A DNA stretch of 64,000 bases from Tribonema minus (Eukaryota; Sar; Xanthophyceae; Tribonematales; Tribonemataceae). The DNA lies in the NCBI GenBank assembly GCA_017506865.1, contig JAFCMP010000457.1:62001-126000 (forward strand), written 5' to 3'. Position numbers and translations under genes: made by a program. Shown piece after piece: positions 40,101-50,987 of this stretch. How positions within the stretch are numbered: the stretch's first letter is position 1; every line of letters starts with the position of its first letter. Below the pieces are notes generated by a model that ran no database searches, had not been told where the DNA came from, and saw only the letters and a program-made list of their open reading frames with translations.

Positions 40101-43100
40101 TGTGCCAAAGACCATACGTGCTGCCATGCGCCTTCAGCATAAGTACAACTCGCCCAGCCGTAGCCCCTGCGACCACCACCTCACCATTGCCTCCCACCTG
40201 CTTCTCTCGTGTGATGCAGGAGTTCTATGAGGTGATCCGAACAGATGCACTCACGGACCTCACCGCGCCCTGCTGTGTCAATCCACCTGCAGTCCCATCA
40301 ATGTCAACATTTATATTGAGTGTTGACGTATTAATTGTTGGCGAAACAGATGAAAGACTGTACATGCAAGTACCACCACGCATCTTTAGCATAAGCGCAA
40401 CTGCACCCCCCCCCTATGACCACCCGCGTGCTTCCGACGCATCGCAGGAGTTCTATGAGGTGATCCGGACGGATGCGCTCATGGACCTCACCGTGCCGCG
40501 CGGGGGACGCTACTCGCTGCCCTACCTGGTGCAGCAGGGGTGCAGCATCTGCTGGGAGTACAGGGTGAAGGTGAGGCCACCACCATTGTGACTGGCGAGC
40601 CCGGCTGCAGGCGCAATTGAACGCAGTGTACGGTCATGCCGCCGCATTTGGTTACAGTATACGGTCATGATCATACCAGCAAGGTGCCGGGCTTGATCCC
40701 AGGACTGGCCCTGACGAGTCCTTTTAAAATATTTTGCAATACGCAAAACTTGAAGCTGGGTTGCAATGCAAACCAAATCACAATGACTCATGCAGGTCAT
40801 TCACCTGCAGGATAGCAGACATTTTGTTTTGGTGGCAGCTTCACGGCAGAGCATTGCCAATCTCGCCACCAGAGGCTACAGGCGCAATCGCTGCACGTGC
40901 AGCCGTACGTACACAATGCGGCGCGCACCTGCAAGCCTGTGCAGCTGTCACGGGATCTCGCGTACATGGGGTCCCCGCATGTACAGCATCTGCATCTGCA
41001 CTTGCGTTTGCGGTCTTGGGGGCGCCAATGGTGGTGGGGGCGCACCATAGCCCAGGCTGTCCGCACAACGTATGAGTATACATGCCCCGTTGGTGCCATC
41101 GTTCGAGCGCGCAGTATACAAGCAATACCATGCGCAGCCCGACTCCCTCCCTAACGCACACGCGCACACCCATGCTTTTGCTCAACGCTTAACTGCAGGA
41201 TTATGACATCGGCTTTGCCGTGCGCCTGAGGCTCCAGGCCATGGGCGGTGCAATTGAGGAGGTGAGCAGACGCCAAAAAACCTACACAAGTAACCAACCG
41301 CGACCGTGGGGCCGTGGCCTGTGGGTATCCCCTAAGCACGGCGTGACATGTGGATTCAAGGGGGGTGCGGCATTCATGAGTTTGGTGACCATAAACGGCG
41401 GCGGCACGGAGAGTGTGGGCGGTGTGAGACAGGAGAGTAAGGATTTAGGTGGTCAGTCAGGGCCAGCTGCAAGGGATTGTGTGGATAACAGCCTTAAGGC
41501 AGCATCCTACTTGGAGGAAGCCGAGGCACAGTCACATGATGTGCAAAGTGCGAGGGAATGCAAGCAACCGCTGCCACACGTGGAAACTGCTTAAATGCAA
41601 CCCTGCTGGTACCTCAATCAAGCAGAGCGTTTCAAGTATTGTCTCCTGCCGTGACAAACAGGGGTCAACTTGCCGAGCATCCTGTTGATCATACATTGTC
41701 CTTGGGTTCATTCAGTCATTGTGCTTTGAGAGCCCAACAGAAGATGACCAAGCAGAGCTCTGCACATGTCAAGGCTAGGTCCTCGTTGAGCACTGACGCC
41801 ACATCTGTCAGGTTGCGCAATAGTGTTCCCAGCTCAGTTTTTGGCCAGCAACACATGCGCTCACGAGTTGCGTCTGCTCTTGGTCGCTTGGTCATCCACC
41901 TCTGGCACGCCGTTGGTGGCATCATGCGCTGACAATTAGGATCCCACAGCTGCTCACCAAAGCAGCACCAGCACACTTAAAGAATAGAGCTATAGTAGGA
42001 CAAGATTCGCAGCAAGATTTTTACTGGACTGAAGTTTAGTGCAAGCAGCAATTTTGCGCCATCAGGATTGTGAATGTCACCATTAACTCACATGCAAATT
42101 TGCACACCCTTCTGCTCTCCCTGTACAGGACATCTGCAGCATGGCCCGCTTTGGCAGGTGAGAACTACTCGAAGAGCCATGACGCAGATGCACATCTGAT
42201 GGTATTGAAATATGATGGACTTGTACTGGGTTGAAGAGCTACAGACACCTCAGTGCTGCAGTACAAGTTTCAATATGCATGCGGTTGGGTGCACCCATGC
42301 TGCTAGCCTGCACTCGGTTCTGCCATTGTAGCACACACAAGCTTCAGCAAGCACCGTGCCCCCTGCATGCCCTGGCAGCCCCTTCTCGAGGGTGCCCGGC
42401 TCACCGCGACACACATCGCATTGACTGCCATCTCTCGATTGAGTGTGCCATATCTGTGCTGTGTCAGTGTTCACCAGCCCAGCACTCTGTACCTCATGGC
42501 AACTCCTGTTTTCCATCTTGTGACGTGTGCAGTGGCGAGGCGCACCGCGGGAAGTGGACCGCCGACGAGGACCGTTCCGTGGTGCTCATCTGGGACAACA
42601 AGTTCTCCATGCTGCGGTCAAAGACGCTGGCGTACAAGGTGCGCCATCCTGACAGTCATGTCATCGACAATCGGCCATTGTCGGTGGCAGACCATATTGG
42701 GCTTGCCCTTAGTGGTCCATGTAGGATGGTACTGATCCAGAAATGTCTCCCGAACCACAGAAACAAGGTTTGAGGCAATTGTTCTTCGAGCAAGGAATAG
42801 CTATCTATCCTTTGCACGAGACGATTGCTTCTCAGCTGTGGTTGCAAACATAATGGGTGATCTTCCCCTGAACGCACTCCGAGGCAACTGCGCACAACAT
42901 GAAGCCATGACCAAGGACCCGCCGCAACGCTGTGCATGTCTTCGATTGTCTTGTGTTGCTGCAGGGCACATATAGAACAACACGAAGTTGATTGCATGGG
43001 CCCAGCGTGGCCTCCGCTTTTGCCCTCCACGCATTCGCACGGAGTCAGTGCACTGTATCTACCGGTACCTGAAATGTGACCTGCAAAGCTGCTCCTGCTT

Positions 43101-43849
43101 GATGCGCACTGCTGCAGGTGGAGGTGCACCGCCCGGGCCGCCCACCCACACCCATGCGCATCACCAACGCCGCTACAGAGGCAGCTGACAGCGCAGGCAC
43201 CGAACACGATAGCATTGCGACCGGCGACAACAGCGGGGGCGTAACACATGCGGAGAGCGGTCAGGCGGCAGCAGCGGCGGCAGCTATTCACCCGATGAAA
43301 CACATCACTGCCGATGCAGTTGGATCAGTGGTGGACGCTGCAACGCAATTAGCTCCAGGCGATGCGAGCACAGCTACGCAACAAGAGGAATCGGATGCGC
43401 AGCGGACATTGGAAGCGGCATCGCATGCGGCAGTGTTGGCGCCGGCAGCAGACACACACGCTGCAGTTTCTTCTGAGCACAGCGCGGCGGCGGCAGCAGT
43501 GGCGGGAGCAGCGTTGGCGACAGTCGGCGCAGAGGCAGCGCCAGCAGCAGCAGCAGCAGTACCTGCCGAACATACGGCGGAGCAGAAAATTGCAGCAGGG
43601 GTTGCCGTGCATACTGCACCTGCAGCGGCAACGCCAGATGCATCAGGGGCGGCAGCAGCAGCAGCGGCGGCAGCAGCGGCTGCGGCAGCAGCGGCACCGG
43701 CGGCAGTGTCGGCGCCCGGAGCTCATGTCTCGCCTGCGGCCATAGCAGCGAAGCTGCCGCTCGATGCTGATGATGAGCGTATTGTAGCGCCAGATGCGCT
43801 GCAGGCGCCCAATCAGCTGAGCGTTGCCCCCCAGCACCTCGGAGCATAG
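31133..43849 (+). CDS. GOLD-domain protein
   Basis: Thirteen exons, all with GT-AG sites and matching phase: 31133-31357, 31746-31780, 32761-33001 (or from 32749), 35231-35268, 36562-36787, 37225-37365, 38653-38757, 39501-39593, 40448-40570, 41199-41261, 42129-42157, 42533-42638, 43118-43849. Product about 718-722 aa. The N-terminal third is acidic and low complexity (EEGDSEVEVGEGGEGG, poly-Ala, poly-Ser/Gly, poly-Gln); the middle is helical (QDLTRKVMDSDSGKRAL, AGQAVAPKVDKVVEATGKTV). The GOLD beta-sandwich spans exons 9-13: RGGRYSLPYLVQQGCSICWE, YDIGFAVRL, WTADEDRSVVLIWDNKFS and LRSKTLAYKVEV. GOLD domains act in Golgi and vesicle traffic by binding proteins or lipids. The last 230 residues are Ala-rich and disordered. 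No transmembrane segment or signal peptide is evident, so it is probably cytosolic at membranes. Confidence 0.85.
32358..32460 (+). repeat. 52-bp tandem duplication in intron
   Basis: CTTGCTGTCCAGTG...GGCAGGCGCGCATTTATTACC is followed at once by a second copy (CTTGCTTTCCAGTG...GGTAGGCGCGCATTTATTACC) in intron 2 of the GOLD gene. Confidence 0.7.
33295..33505 (+). repeat. Telomere-like words and a 75-bp tandem duplication in intron
   Basis: CCCTAACCCTAAC at 33320-33332 is followed by two copies of a 75-bp unit (GTGACCCTACCCTTGGGCTA ... CACCATCATTTCAACTC) at about 33358-33430 and 33433-33505. It lies in intron 3 of the GOLD gene. A further 46-bp duplication (AGAACTTGCCAGAAATG) is at 33746-33830. 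Confidence 0.75.
33506..35230. other. Intron 3 of the GOLD gene, remainder
   Basis: Apart from the 46-bp duplication near 33750-33830 no structure was recognised. Open frames such as 34382-35092 have no splice or family support. Confidence 0.5.
37366..38652. other. Intron 6 of the GOLD gene, AT-richer
   Basis: 1.29 kb without exon. Positions 37,480-37,830 are clearly more AT-rich than the surroundings, which may mark an old insertion. No TIR or coding frame is visible. Confidence 0.45.
38930..39145 (+). repeat. Two decayed copies of an exon donor edge in intron
   Basis: The end of exon 38653-38757 plus its donor (GACAGCTGGTCGGC, AGCGAAG|GTGAGATG) recurs at 38943-38985 (GACAGCTGGTCGGCGGCAAA then GGTGAGATGCGCC), and more weakly at 39100-39140 (AAAAAAAGGTGAAGTGGACC, GTGCTGCAACAGCGGCGG). 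The first copy keeps an intact decoy donor. Confidence 0.75.
40130..40280 (+). repeat. Copy of an exon acceptor edge in intron (decoy exon start)
   Basis: CAGGAGTTCTATGAGGTGATC and the next 38 bases copy the start of exon 40448-40570 (EFYEVIRTDAL). The intron end before it (CATAAGTACAACT versus CATAAGCGCAACT) is copied as well. Unit length is about 228 bp. The frame is open from this copy through the real exon, so use of the decoy acceptor would add 76 in-frame codons. Confidence 0.8.
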
Positions 43850-44484
43850 CTGTTGTCATGATCAAGCCATTTCATTTGCAGTGCCAGGAAGGGTTGGCTG
43901 CGACAAATCGAGCAGGTGCAGCGGCTCGGTGTGGCGTCACCTTCGTGCTATCACAGGTGCCAGTTTTGCAAGCGCGTGCAAAAATTCAATAGGGCGCTGT
44001 GAAACACCGGCGCTGGCCGGGCTGTTGTGGCAGAAACATCTGGTTGCTCTTGAAATATACATACATGCACAAGGTTTCACAGGGCAAGGCAACATATGCA
44101 TGCGCGGCTGGAGTCGTTGCCTTCTGTTCCAAGCAATACATCTGCGTGCATACATTGCGGAACCCAGGTGATGTTGTCAGGTAAATGTACGACGGTTATT
44201 CTCAGGCTACCTTGAGAGCTCTCGAACTGGTCACATTGCTTGCAAGACGATTCAGTAGTGTAGTTGCTTTCAAGGAGCCTGACAAAGGTGTGAGCAAAGA
44301 TGTCGGCGACGGGCACGCTGCTTGGCATGCACGAGAAAGGGCGAGGTGTATACTACACACAGACTTTGATGATCTGATTAAAATATACTGACAAACGCTT
44401 GCCTTTGCCTAGGAGAATTTAATCCCTCAGTCGTGCTGAACTTGAACTTGAAGTTGGGCACTGCCTGTGTTATGGCACCAGCCA

Positions 44485-44485
<1 letters not shown>

Positions 44486-44526
<41 letters not shown>
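44486..44526. repeat. (CA)n microsatellite
   Basis: About 20 uninterrupted CA dinucleotides. Confidence 0.95.
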
Positions 44527-44529
<3 letters not shown>

Positions 44530-44868
44530 AGTTTCGACAACCTGAATGTTTGCGCACCTGAGCAGGCATGATTCAGTGCTGCACCGGCTTGACGCAATAA
44601 AGACATGGAATAACTCTATTTATGCGTTTGTGGAGCGCCAGGCTCAAGGAGCGCCCAGATGGGAAACTGCCAAAGGTAATGATGTCGCGGGGGTAGAGAC
44701 AACGCACGATGACCTACCTGGGTTTTGAAATGTTGCAGCCGTGATTTCCAGACTGACCCTCCCTATAAGGCGCACTGGCCTAGACATGCCCGGGCGCGCA
44801 ACCGCGAATGTTGTATTGTCCATGTTCTGCTGCAGAATTTGCTTTGAGCGGCAGTGACCAGGGCAGCA

Positions 44869-45230
44869 TGTCAGAGGCACATCTGGGGTCCGTTGATCAA
44901 GCGCAGTCAGCCAGCAAAGGGAATCCAGCTCGGCCAGAAGATCACCGCAGTGCTCTCTTGACCAGAGCAGCAGGACAGTATTTCAGGACTAGGCAACACA
45001 GAAAGCTCCTGCTGCAGCAACTGACGCTCAAACCCAAACTAAGGCAGCGCCTTGCAGAACAGTACGCAGATGCAAGTCCACTCAGATGCTACCCACCCAC
45101 AGTACCGGCATGTGAGGACTGCATTGCGGTCTGCCACCACCTAGCCATTCAAACATGCCACAAGTCTGTTAAAGTGCGACCCCTGCAGCACATCCTAAAA
45201 CAGCACTCAGCATGCTTCAGGCATCATTAG
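44869..45230 (+). CDS. Possible small gene or exon, unrecognised
   Basis: 120 codons from an ATG (MSEAHLGSVDQAQSASKG) to a stop, without introns or known motifs. The composition is more protein-like than neighbouring frames (RTRQHRKLLLQQLTLKPK, CEDCIAVCHHLA), but there is no second line of evidence. It could equally be a chance frame or part of an old transposon. Confidence 0.2.
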
Positions 45231-46123
45231 CATGAGCGCAGAGTCTTGCATGTGCTTACGTCGTACTAGATATATTCATTTATGGACAGCGGGGGTGGGG
45301 AGGCAGAGGGAAGGCGAGGGCGCAGCCGCGAATGGTGCGGCGCACGTAAATCTGCACGTCAAGCAGCAGCGCTCAGGCCGCAGCGCATCACTGCTCCACA
45401 AACAGACAGAAAAGCGCCAAGCCGCCAGGAGCGCCTGTAGTTGCCTGCTGCGCGCCATGCGCGGCGCACGCCACTAGCCAGAGGCAGCAACGACACACGG
45501 CAAGCCTGTGTGGCGTCGCTCGACATTGCCCATAGACGGACCACGCCCCAGGGGGATTGAGTGAGTGCTAGGGAGGGGGGGGGAGGGGGGGGGTGAGGGG
45601 GGGGGGCAGCCCTGCCCAACAGGGATTCCGAGAGCCCCATGGCTCTGCTGTAAAGGTCGTCCGGATGGCATCCTCAAGAGGGACGGCCTGACTGTGCCGG
45701 TCTGCAGCATTGCGTGCGCACCGCCGTTACAACAAGCGGTGTGCTGTGCCGGTCAGCCCGAGACGAAGGCCCGAAAGCGCCCTGCCTGTGCTCCTTGCAT
45801 GCACACACCGGCTTGGCCGCATGACCTAGCGGTTTGCTGTGCTCCCCTCTCCAGCCCGTGCGCACGCGCACTGCGCTGCTGCCGCCGTGGCCGTTGCGAC
45901 ACTGGCATAACGCGGAGCGGCACCCTGCCCCTGCAAGTGGCGCAGCACCGCTGAGGCATGCAGCCGCCGCCGCCGCCGTCGCCACCCCCCGGTCCCCCGC
46001 ATGCACGACTCCCCAGCATGCACGACTCCGCCGCCGCTGCCACCGCCGCCGCCAAGCCCTCGGTTCCGCGCGTGCCCGCCGCAGCAGCCGCCGCCACCGC
46101 TGCCGCCGCCGCTGCCGCGGCCG

Positions 46124-49100
46124 CTACGTCATGTTGCCGCCGAGGTGCTCCAGGTACCACGCCTGCGAGACCTTGCTCTGCGTGGCGACGACGCCGCGCT
46201 TGAAGACGGGGTCCTCCGCGAGGTACTTGAGGCGCTTGCCGTCGACGTCCGTGAAGCCGCCGCCGATCGCGTGCAGGACGGCGTCCGCCGCGCACACGTC
46301 CCACGCCTTGATCTTGGTGACGTGCACATACGCGTTGGCGGTGCCGTCGAGGACGAGCAGCGCCTTGTAGCCCGCGCCGCCCGCGAGCAGCGGGCGGTGG
46401 CCGGGGAAGCGCTTCGTGACGACGTCCTGCGCGCGTTCGCGAGGGGACGGCGTGCGTCAGCGAATGGACGACATGATATTTGACATGGTATGGCGTTATT
46501 GGGTGACGGGTTGGCAGCGCCGTCGACACGACCAGCGCCTTGTAGCCCGCGCCGCCCGCAAGCAGCGGCCGGTGGCCGGGGAAGCGCTTCATCACGATTT
46601 GCTGATAGAGCGCGTAGGCGCGTAGCAGCGATCGTGGTTCGGACGTTGACGTACATGTTTGCTGAAGGATGGTGTGTTGTTAAGCGATGTACAGTGCTGT
46701 CACGTACATGATGTCCCGGCCAGCATGTAGGTCATCGGCATACGATCGGAACCAGCAGCGTGCCTCAAGAACAGCCTCCGACCCCTCCCGCGCCCGCGTG
46801 GCTCCGCGTGATTGCCACATGGCGCACCTACCGTACTAACGAACGCTGTGACGTGTACTCCGACGTGCGAGGGCACATATCAATACTTTCTTGCCCAGCC
46901 ATCAAGGCACGCCAAGCGCTCTCCGCAACGCAAGTCCTCCCCCCCCAACAACCGTCCCTTCTCACCTCCCCCGCGCCCGTGTGGCTGCACGATATCGCCA
47001 CGGATACACCTACTGTTCACCCACTGTACTCCCCACGAAACCCTCCCCCCAACCACAGTTTCTCACCTCCCCCGCACCCGTGTGGCTGCACGATATCAGT
47101 ACGCCTAGAGCACACCCACTGTACTACTGAGCGCAGTTCACACGGACCACCCACAAAGCGTGCAGAAAAGCACTTTCTTACCTCCCCCGCGCCCGTGTGG
47201 CTGCGCGAAATGGCCACCGTCGTCTCCGCGTCCCCCGTCGCCGTCTTGCGCTGGTCCCGCCCCCGCAGCACGCCCGTCGTGCCGTCCTCTGACCCCACGA
47301 TACCAACGACTGCCGGCGAGTCCTCAAAGACCTGGTTGATGATGCCCGCCACGGGTCGCCCCTTGTGCACCACGCACACCTGCACGATGGGGCATCGCGA
47401 CGGGAGCCACGAGGGTTGGGGTCAGCATCGAAATGGAGTGCACGAGCATCGGCGTCATTGTCACAGACATGTGGGCCTCAAAGAGCGCGACTGCATACGG
47501 GGGGGAATCATGGAAGTGATGATGCCCGCCACCGGCCGCCCCTTGTGCACCACGCACACCTGTGCAGTGTGGGGGGGGGGCGTCGCGCGTTGTGGTCAGC
47601 GTCGAAATGGAATGCGCGAGCATTGGCGTTGCTGTCGTGGACAGATGGGCTTGAAGAAGCGCAATGATAAATTGTACAAGGGGGGGGAGGAAGGGGGGTG
47701 ATGGTGCCTGCCCACCGGCTGCCCTTATGCACGGGGGATCGCGTCAGGGGGCGCGAGGGGCAGCGGCGCATCAGCTCTGTGTGGAGTGGCGCGCCCGTAT
47801 GAGGCTCAGAGCGTGGGGAGGGGGTGAAAGGGGGGGGGGGGGTTCACTCATCAAGGATTCAACTTCACATCACCATTGTGGTGACGTACTCCAACAGTCC
47901 TCCGTGAACTCCTTCAACGCCACTGCAGGGGGTCCATCAGCACATTCGTGCCTGCTTGGTACACGGAGAGCGTCGCGCATCAAGTACAACAATGACGCTC
48001 ATCAATTTCAACTCACTATCGTGGTGACGTACTCCAACAGGTCCTCCGTGAAGTCTTTCGACACCCCAGCAGGGGGTTGATCACCACATCCGCGCCTTGG
48101 TAAAAACCACGTCACTCACCAACTTCAATAATGACGCTCCACAAGTTCAACTCACCATCGTGGTGACGTACCAGCAGATGCAAACTCCTTCGTCGCGTCC
48201 AGCGGGTCGATCAGTACCTCCACGCCTGATTGACACCACCACATCACTCATCAAGTTCAACAGTGACGCTTGCCAATTTCAACTCGCCATCGTGGTGACG
48301 TACTCCAGCAGGTCCCTTGGTCGCGTCCAGGGGAACGACCAGCACCTCCGTACAACGATGTCACTCATCAATTTCAACAATAATGCTCACCAACTTCAAC
48401 TCACCATGGTGGTGACGTACTCCAGCAGGTCCTCCGTAAACTCCTTCGTCGCGTCCAGGGGGTCTATCAGCACCTCCGTGTCCATCAGGTCCAGAGGCAC
48501 GTCCGCGCCCGGCGGCAGCGGCGGCGAGAGCGTGAAGGCGCTCCGAATGTTGTTGTCGTCCGCCGGGTCCGTCTCCTCCGAGAGCATCCTGATGCCGGGG
48601 AAGTGATTTCTGTCCGGTGCAGAGACGTTGCATGAGGGGCACCGAAAACAGAGGGCGTCATCGAAAGGAACGCGCGGCGACGCTGAGATGCTCAGCGCGG
48701 GGGTCTGCAGCAGCTCAGCATCGAGCGACAGCAGCCGTGCGCGGCGTGCCGACTTGAAAGCGGATGCATCGGGCGTCTGATGTGGCGTGCCTGCGGTTCA
48801 ACGCTTGCGTGAGCGACGCGGGTGCGCAATTAGCGGGCGGTGGAACAAACGGCGCCGTCAGACCTGCTAGGGAAGGACTTCAACGGTTGAAGGGGGGCGT
48901 CTGCAGGCGTGCTGCACGCCCCCCGTGGTATGCAAGAGTGCGCAGCAGCGCGTTGCCTACTCATCCTCAATGAGTATTTCACATGCGCCTTGAATGCGCG
49001 GGCGCTTGCGCACCTGTAGCCGTTGACAAATATGGCGTTGCTCTGCTTGTCGGCGTCCGTTACCGGCTCGTCCACGCCCTCCGCCGTCTTCCCCTTCACG

Positions 49101-50661
49101 TTCATGTTCTCCTGGTGCTGCCGCTTGACCTGACGGGGGTGGGCGCACGACGTGAGCTCAGCGACGCGTGACAGACGACAACGCGGCTGCGCGCAGGTAG
49201 GCATTGCTGTATGTTTGCGTGGGCTCGCCTCGACTCCGGCGGACACCGGCCAAACCTCTAGCGGAAATTGCTGGATGCTTGCATTTGCACACCTCGGCCC
49301 GGCCTGTACCGGTACGGCCCAGGTGTGAAGCACACGAGCCACGGCATACGATCTGTGTGGGCTCGCTCTACGATGCGCTTGTACGTCAGAGTGCAGGCCA
49401 GGAAGTTTGGCCCTGTGGGTCGAGCGTGATGCACTCGCAGCTCAAATAAGCGAAATGGCATACAGAGTGCGTACCGTAGAGCGGTGTGATAAATACGTGG
49501 AAAAGTGTACTGTGTGTCACTAGGCCATACCAAAGCCTGATACTGGTGCAAGAATGGAGATAGCATCCGGTATGCAACATTCATGGAGTAAGCACCCAGT
49601 GATAATTGCACAAAGGGCAACTGGGCAACTGGCGCTTCGGTCCTTGGCGCGAGTGAGCTGTTGAACTGCGGGAATGGCAAGGGACGAAACACTGTGCGCG
49701 CACACCATCAGCTGTTGCACGCGGGCGTGAAGACAGCAAGGCGCGACACCTTGATGTCGGGAGCGACTACCACCAAGCCGTTGGCGCACGTCGCTTCCTG
49801 AAAGTGCTCAGCGAGACCACATCAAAATCGACTGGGTTATCTAGGTGCTGTTGCTATTAAGCACGATGGATGTGTCAGCGCTCTGCAGCGCTGCTCATCA
49901 TCATTGCACGCATGGCGTCCAGCAGCTCATGCACGGATCGCTGCGACAGTTTCATCGCAGCTCGACGCTCTCGCAGCGGCACCTACGACAGTCGCACCGA
50001 GACACATGCGGGCAGCTGCAGTTCTCACCTGCTTGATGACGGCAGCTGCTTGTTCGCTCAGTCCCAGCCCCACTGCAAGCACGTCGCTCAGCATGACCGT
50101 CCCGCCATTGCTCTGCCGCTGCGGGTTTGCGTCCGGCAGTCCCTGTTTCGCGAGCAGCAGCCAAGTCTGCTGCACTGTGAGACTAACAGTACACAATTGC
50201 CTGCTGAATGGGTGGTGGGATGGAACTGCATATGATACGCAATGTGATTGATGTTGTTTACAAAAGTAAATGTTTGGCTTTCATGACAGTGGTGTTGATT
50301 AGTCTTAACAGGAGCTATCATGTTCTGTCACTGTACAACTCTCCCTGTCAAAAAACTGCTGCGCTGGCACACTTACGCGCATGGCGTTGTAAGACGGCCT
50401 GAGCCGATTGCGTGTGCTATCAGGCGCCTTTGGTAACGTGCGACAGCAGATGACGTTGCGATGGCGAAGACCCCGCCAAAGGGACAGTTGCTTGCTTTGC
50501 AAACGTTTGCGCACCTTGCCCTTGCCCCCGAAGGAAGAGAACAGTGCGATGGCGCCCACTATCGCAGCAACCAGTATCACCAGTTTGACGTGCGAACCAG
50601 CTCCTGACTGAGGGTAAGCCGGAGAGGGCCGTAGCCGAGCTGGTGCCCTGTGAGGCAGCAT
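46124..50661 (-). CDS. Golgi PAP phosphatase-like, inositol monophosphatase superfamily (BPNT2/IMPAD1 type)
   Basis: Six exons, all in phase: 50515-50661, 50029-50118, 49014-49129, 48405-48609, 47182-47379, 46124-46426; 352 aa, close to animal BPNT2/IMPAD1 length. Exon 1 encodes a short basic N-terminus and one membrane segment (VKLVILVAAIVGAIALFSSF), as in the type II Golgi anchor. Then come MLSDVLAVGLGLSEQAAAVI; NVKGKTAEGVDEPVTDADK; FPGIRMLSEETDP; LIDPLDATKEFTEDLLEYVT, the metal-binding and lithium-sensitive DPLDATKEFTE signature; VVHKGRPVAGIINQ; and AISRSHTGAG. The last exon has LLAGGAGYKALLVLDGTANA and IKAWDVCAADAVLHAIGGG, the WD...GG substrate and metal site. This family hydrolyses phosphoadenosine phosphate to AMP in the Golgi lumen, removing the by-product of sulfotransferases. 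All catalytic motifs are present. Confidence 0.9.
46530..46605 (-). repeat. Copy of an exon acceptor edge in intron
   Basis: GCGCTTCCCCGGCCACCG and about 35 following bases (minus strand) copy the start of the last exon (46356-46426; KRFPGHRPLLAGGAGYKAL). The sequence before it no longer carries a CAG, so the copy appears inert. Confidence 0.75.
46785..47110 (-). repeat. Three copies of an exon donor edge in intron
   Basis: The end of exon 47182-47379 with its donor (CACACGGGCGCGGGGGAG|GTAAG on the minus strand) recurs at about 47063-47098, 46963-46998 and 46785-46818, each as CACACGGG(T/C)GCGGG with the following G(A/T)G. The copies at 47063 and 46963 keep GGGGGAG|GTGAGA decoy donors. Unit length is about 100-180 bp. 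Confidence 0.8.
47510..47745 (-). repeat. Two copies of an exon acceptor edge in intron
   Basis: The start of exon 47182-47379 (CAG|GTGTGCGTGGTGCAC on the minus strand; VCVVHKGRPVAGII) is repeated at about 47518-47565 with an intact CACAG acceptor, and in weaker form at 47698-47735. Confidence 0.8.
47860..48345 (-). repeat. Four tandem copies of an exon donor edge in intron
   Basis: The 3' part of exon 48405-48609 with donor (the DATKEFTEDLLEYVTTM end, ATG|GTGAGT) is repeated at about 48275-48345, 48140-48210, 48000-48070 and 47865-47935, period about 110-140 bp. Copies at 48140 and 48000 keep a GTGAGT donor; the copy at 48275 has GCGAGT and the one at 47865 GTGATG. The coding half decays (frames broken) while the splice site region is best kept. 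Confidence 0.85.
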
Positions 50662-50987
50662 GCTGCTGCCAGTGAGTGTGCTGACACGTGCTGTCGGCGC
50701 ACACCTGATGCAGGATGCTATATGCTCTCCTCAGCTGCTCTCCCGCCACAACCCTCTGCTCTCTGCCGCCTTCGTTTTCCAACCCTCGCTCGAAGGGCAG
50801 TTGAAGTAGTTACCCAGACTGTTGAAGTTTATTTCGGCAGGTGGAAAAGCTCCGCGGACTGTCTCCGCGCTGCACAACACGCGCTGCATATGCACCATTG
50901 CATCACATTTTTGTAAGCCTTGACGGGCGAGCTTTGCAGCACTGCACTGCACACAAGAAGATCCGGTTGGATTCTAAGTTCAAACAC
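50662..50987. promoter_or_regulatory. Short divergent promoter, phosphatase / MON2-like
   Basis: Only 326 bp separate the two start codons, which face away from each other. No specific element is recognised, but the spacing implies a shared bidirectional promoter, unless the MON2-like gene has a 5' exon further upstream. Confidence 0.6.

Larger units (their letters stand above)
43850..46123. other. Convergent intergenic region with low-complexity sequence
   Basis: This lies between the 3' ends of the GOLD gene (+) and the phosphatase gene (-). It contains a (CA)n microsatellite (44486-44526), G-runs at 45571-45607, and GCC-repeat sequence at 45960-46120 that probably belongs to the phosphatase 3' UTR. 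A frame of 120 codons at 44869-45230 is treated separately. Confidence 0.5.

Noticed and set aside
44486..44526. Regular short repeats, considered as a CRISPR array
   Set aside because: A pure CA dinucleotide run without spacers, in a eukaryotic sequence.
45753..46595. 280-codon minus-strand open frame with repetitive Arg/Ala sequence
   Set aside because: It is an out-of-frame shadow of the last phosphatase exon and its GC-rich flank; the true frame carries the IKAWDVCAADAV motif.
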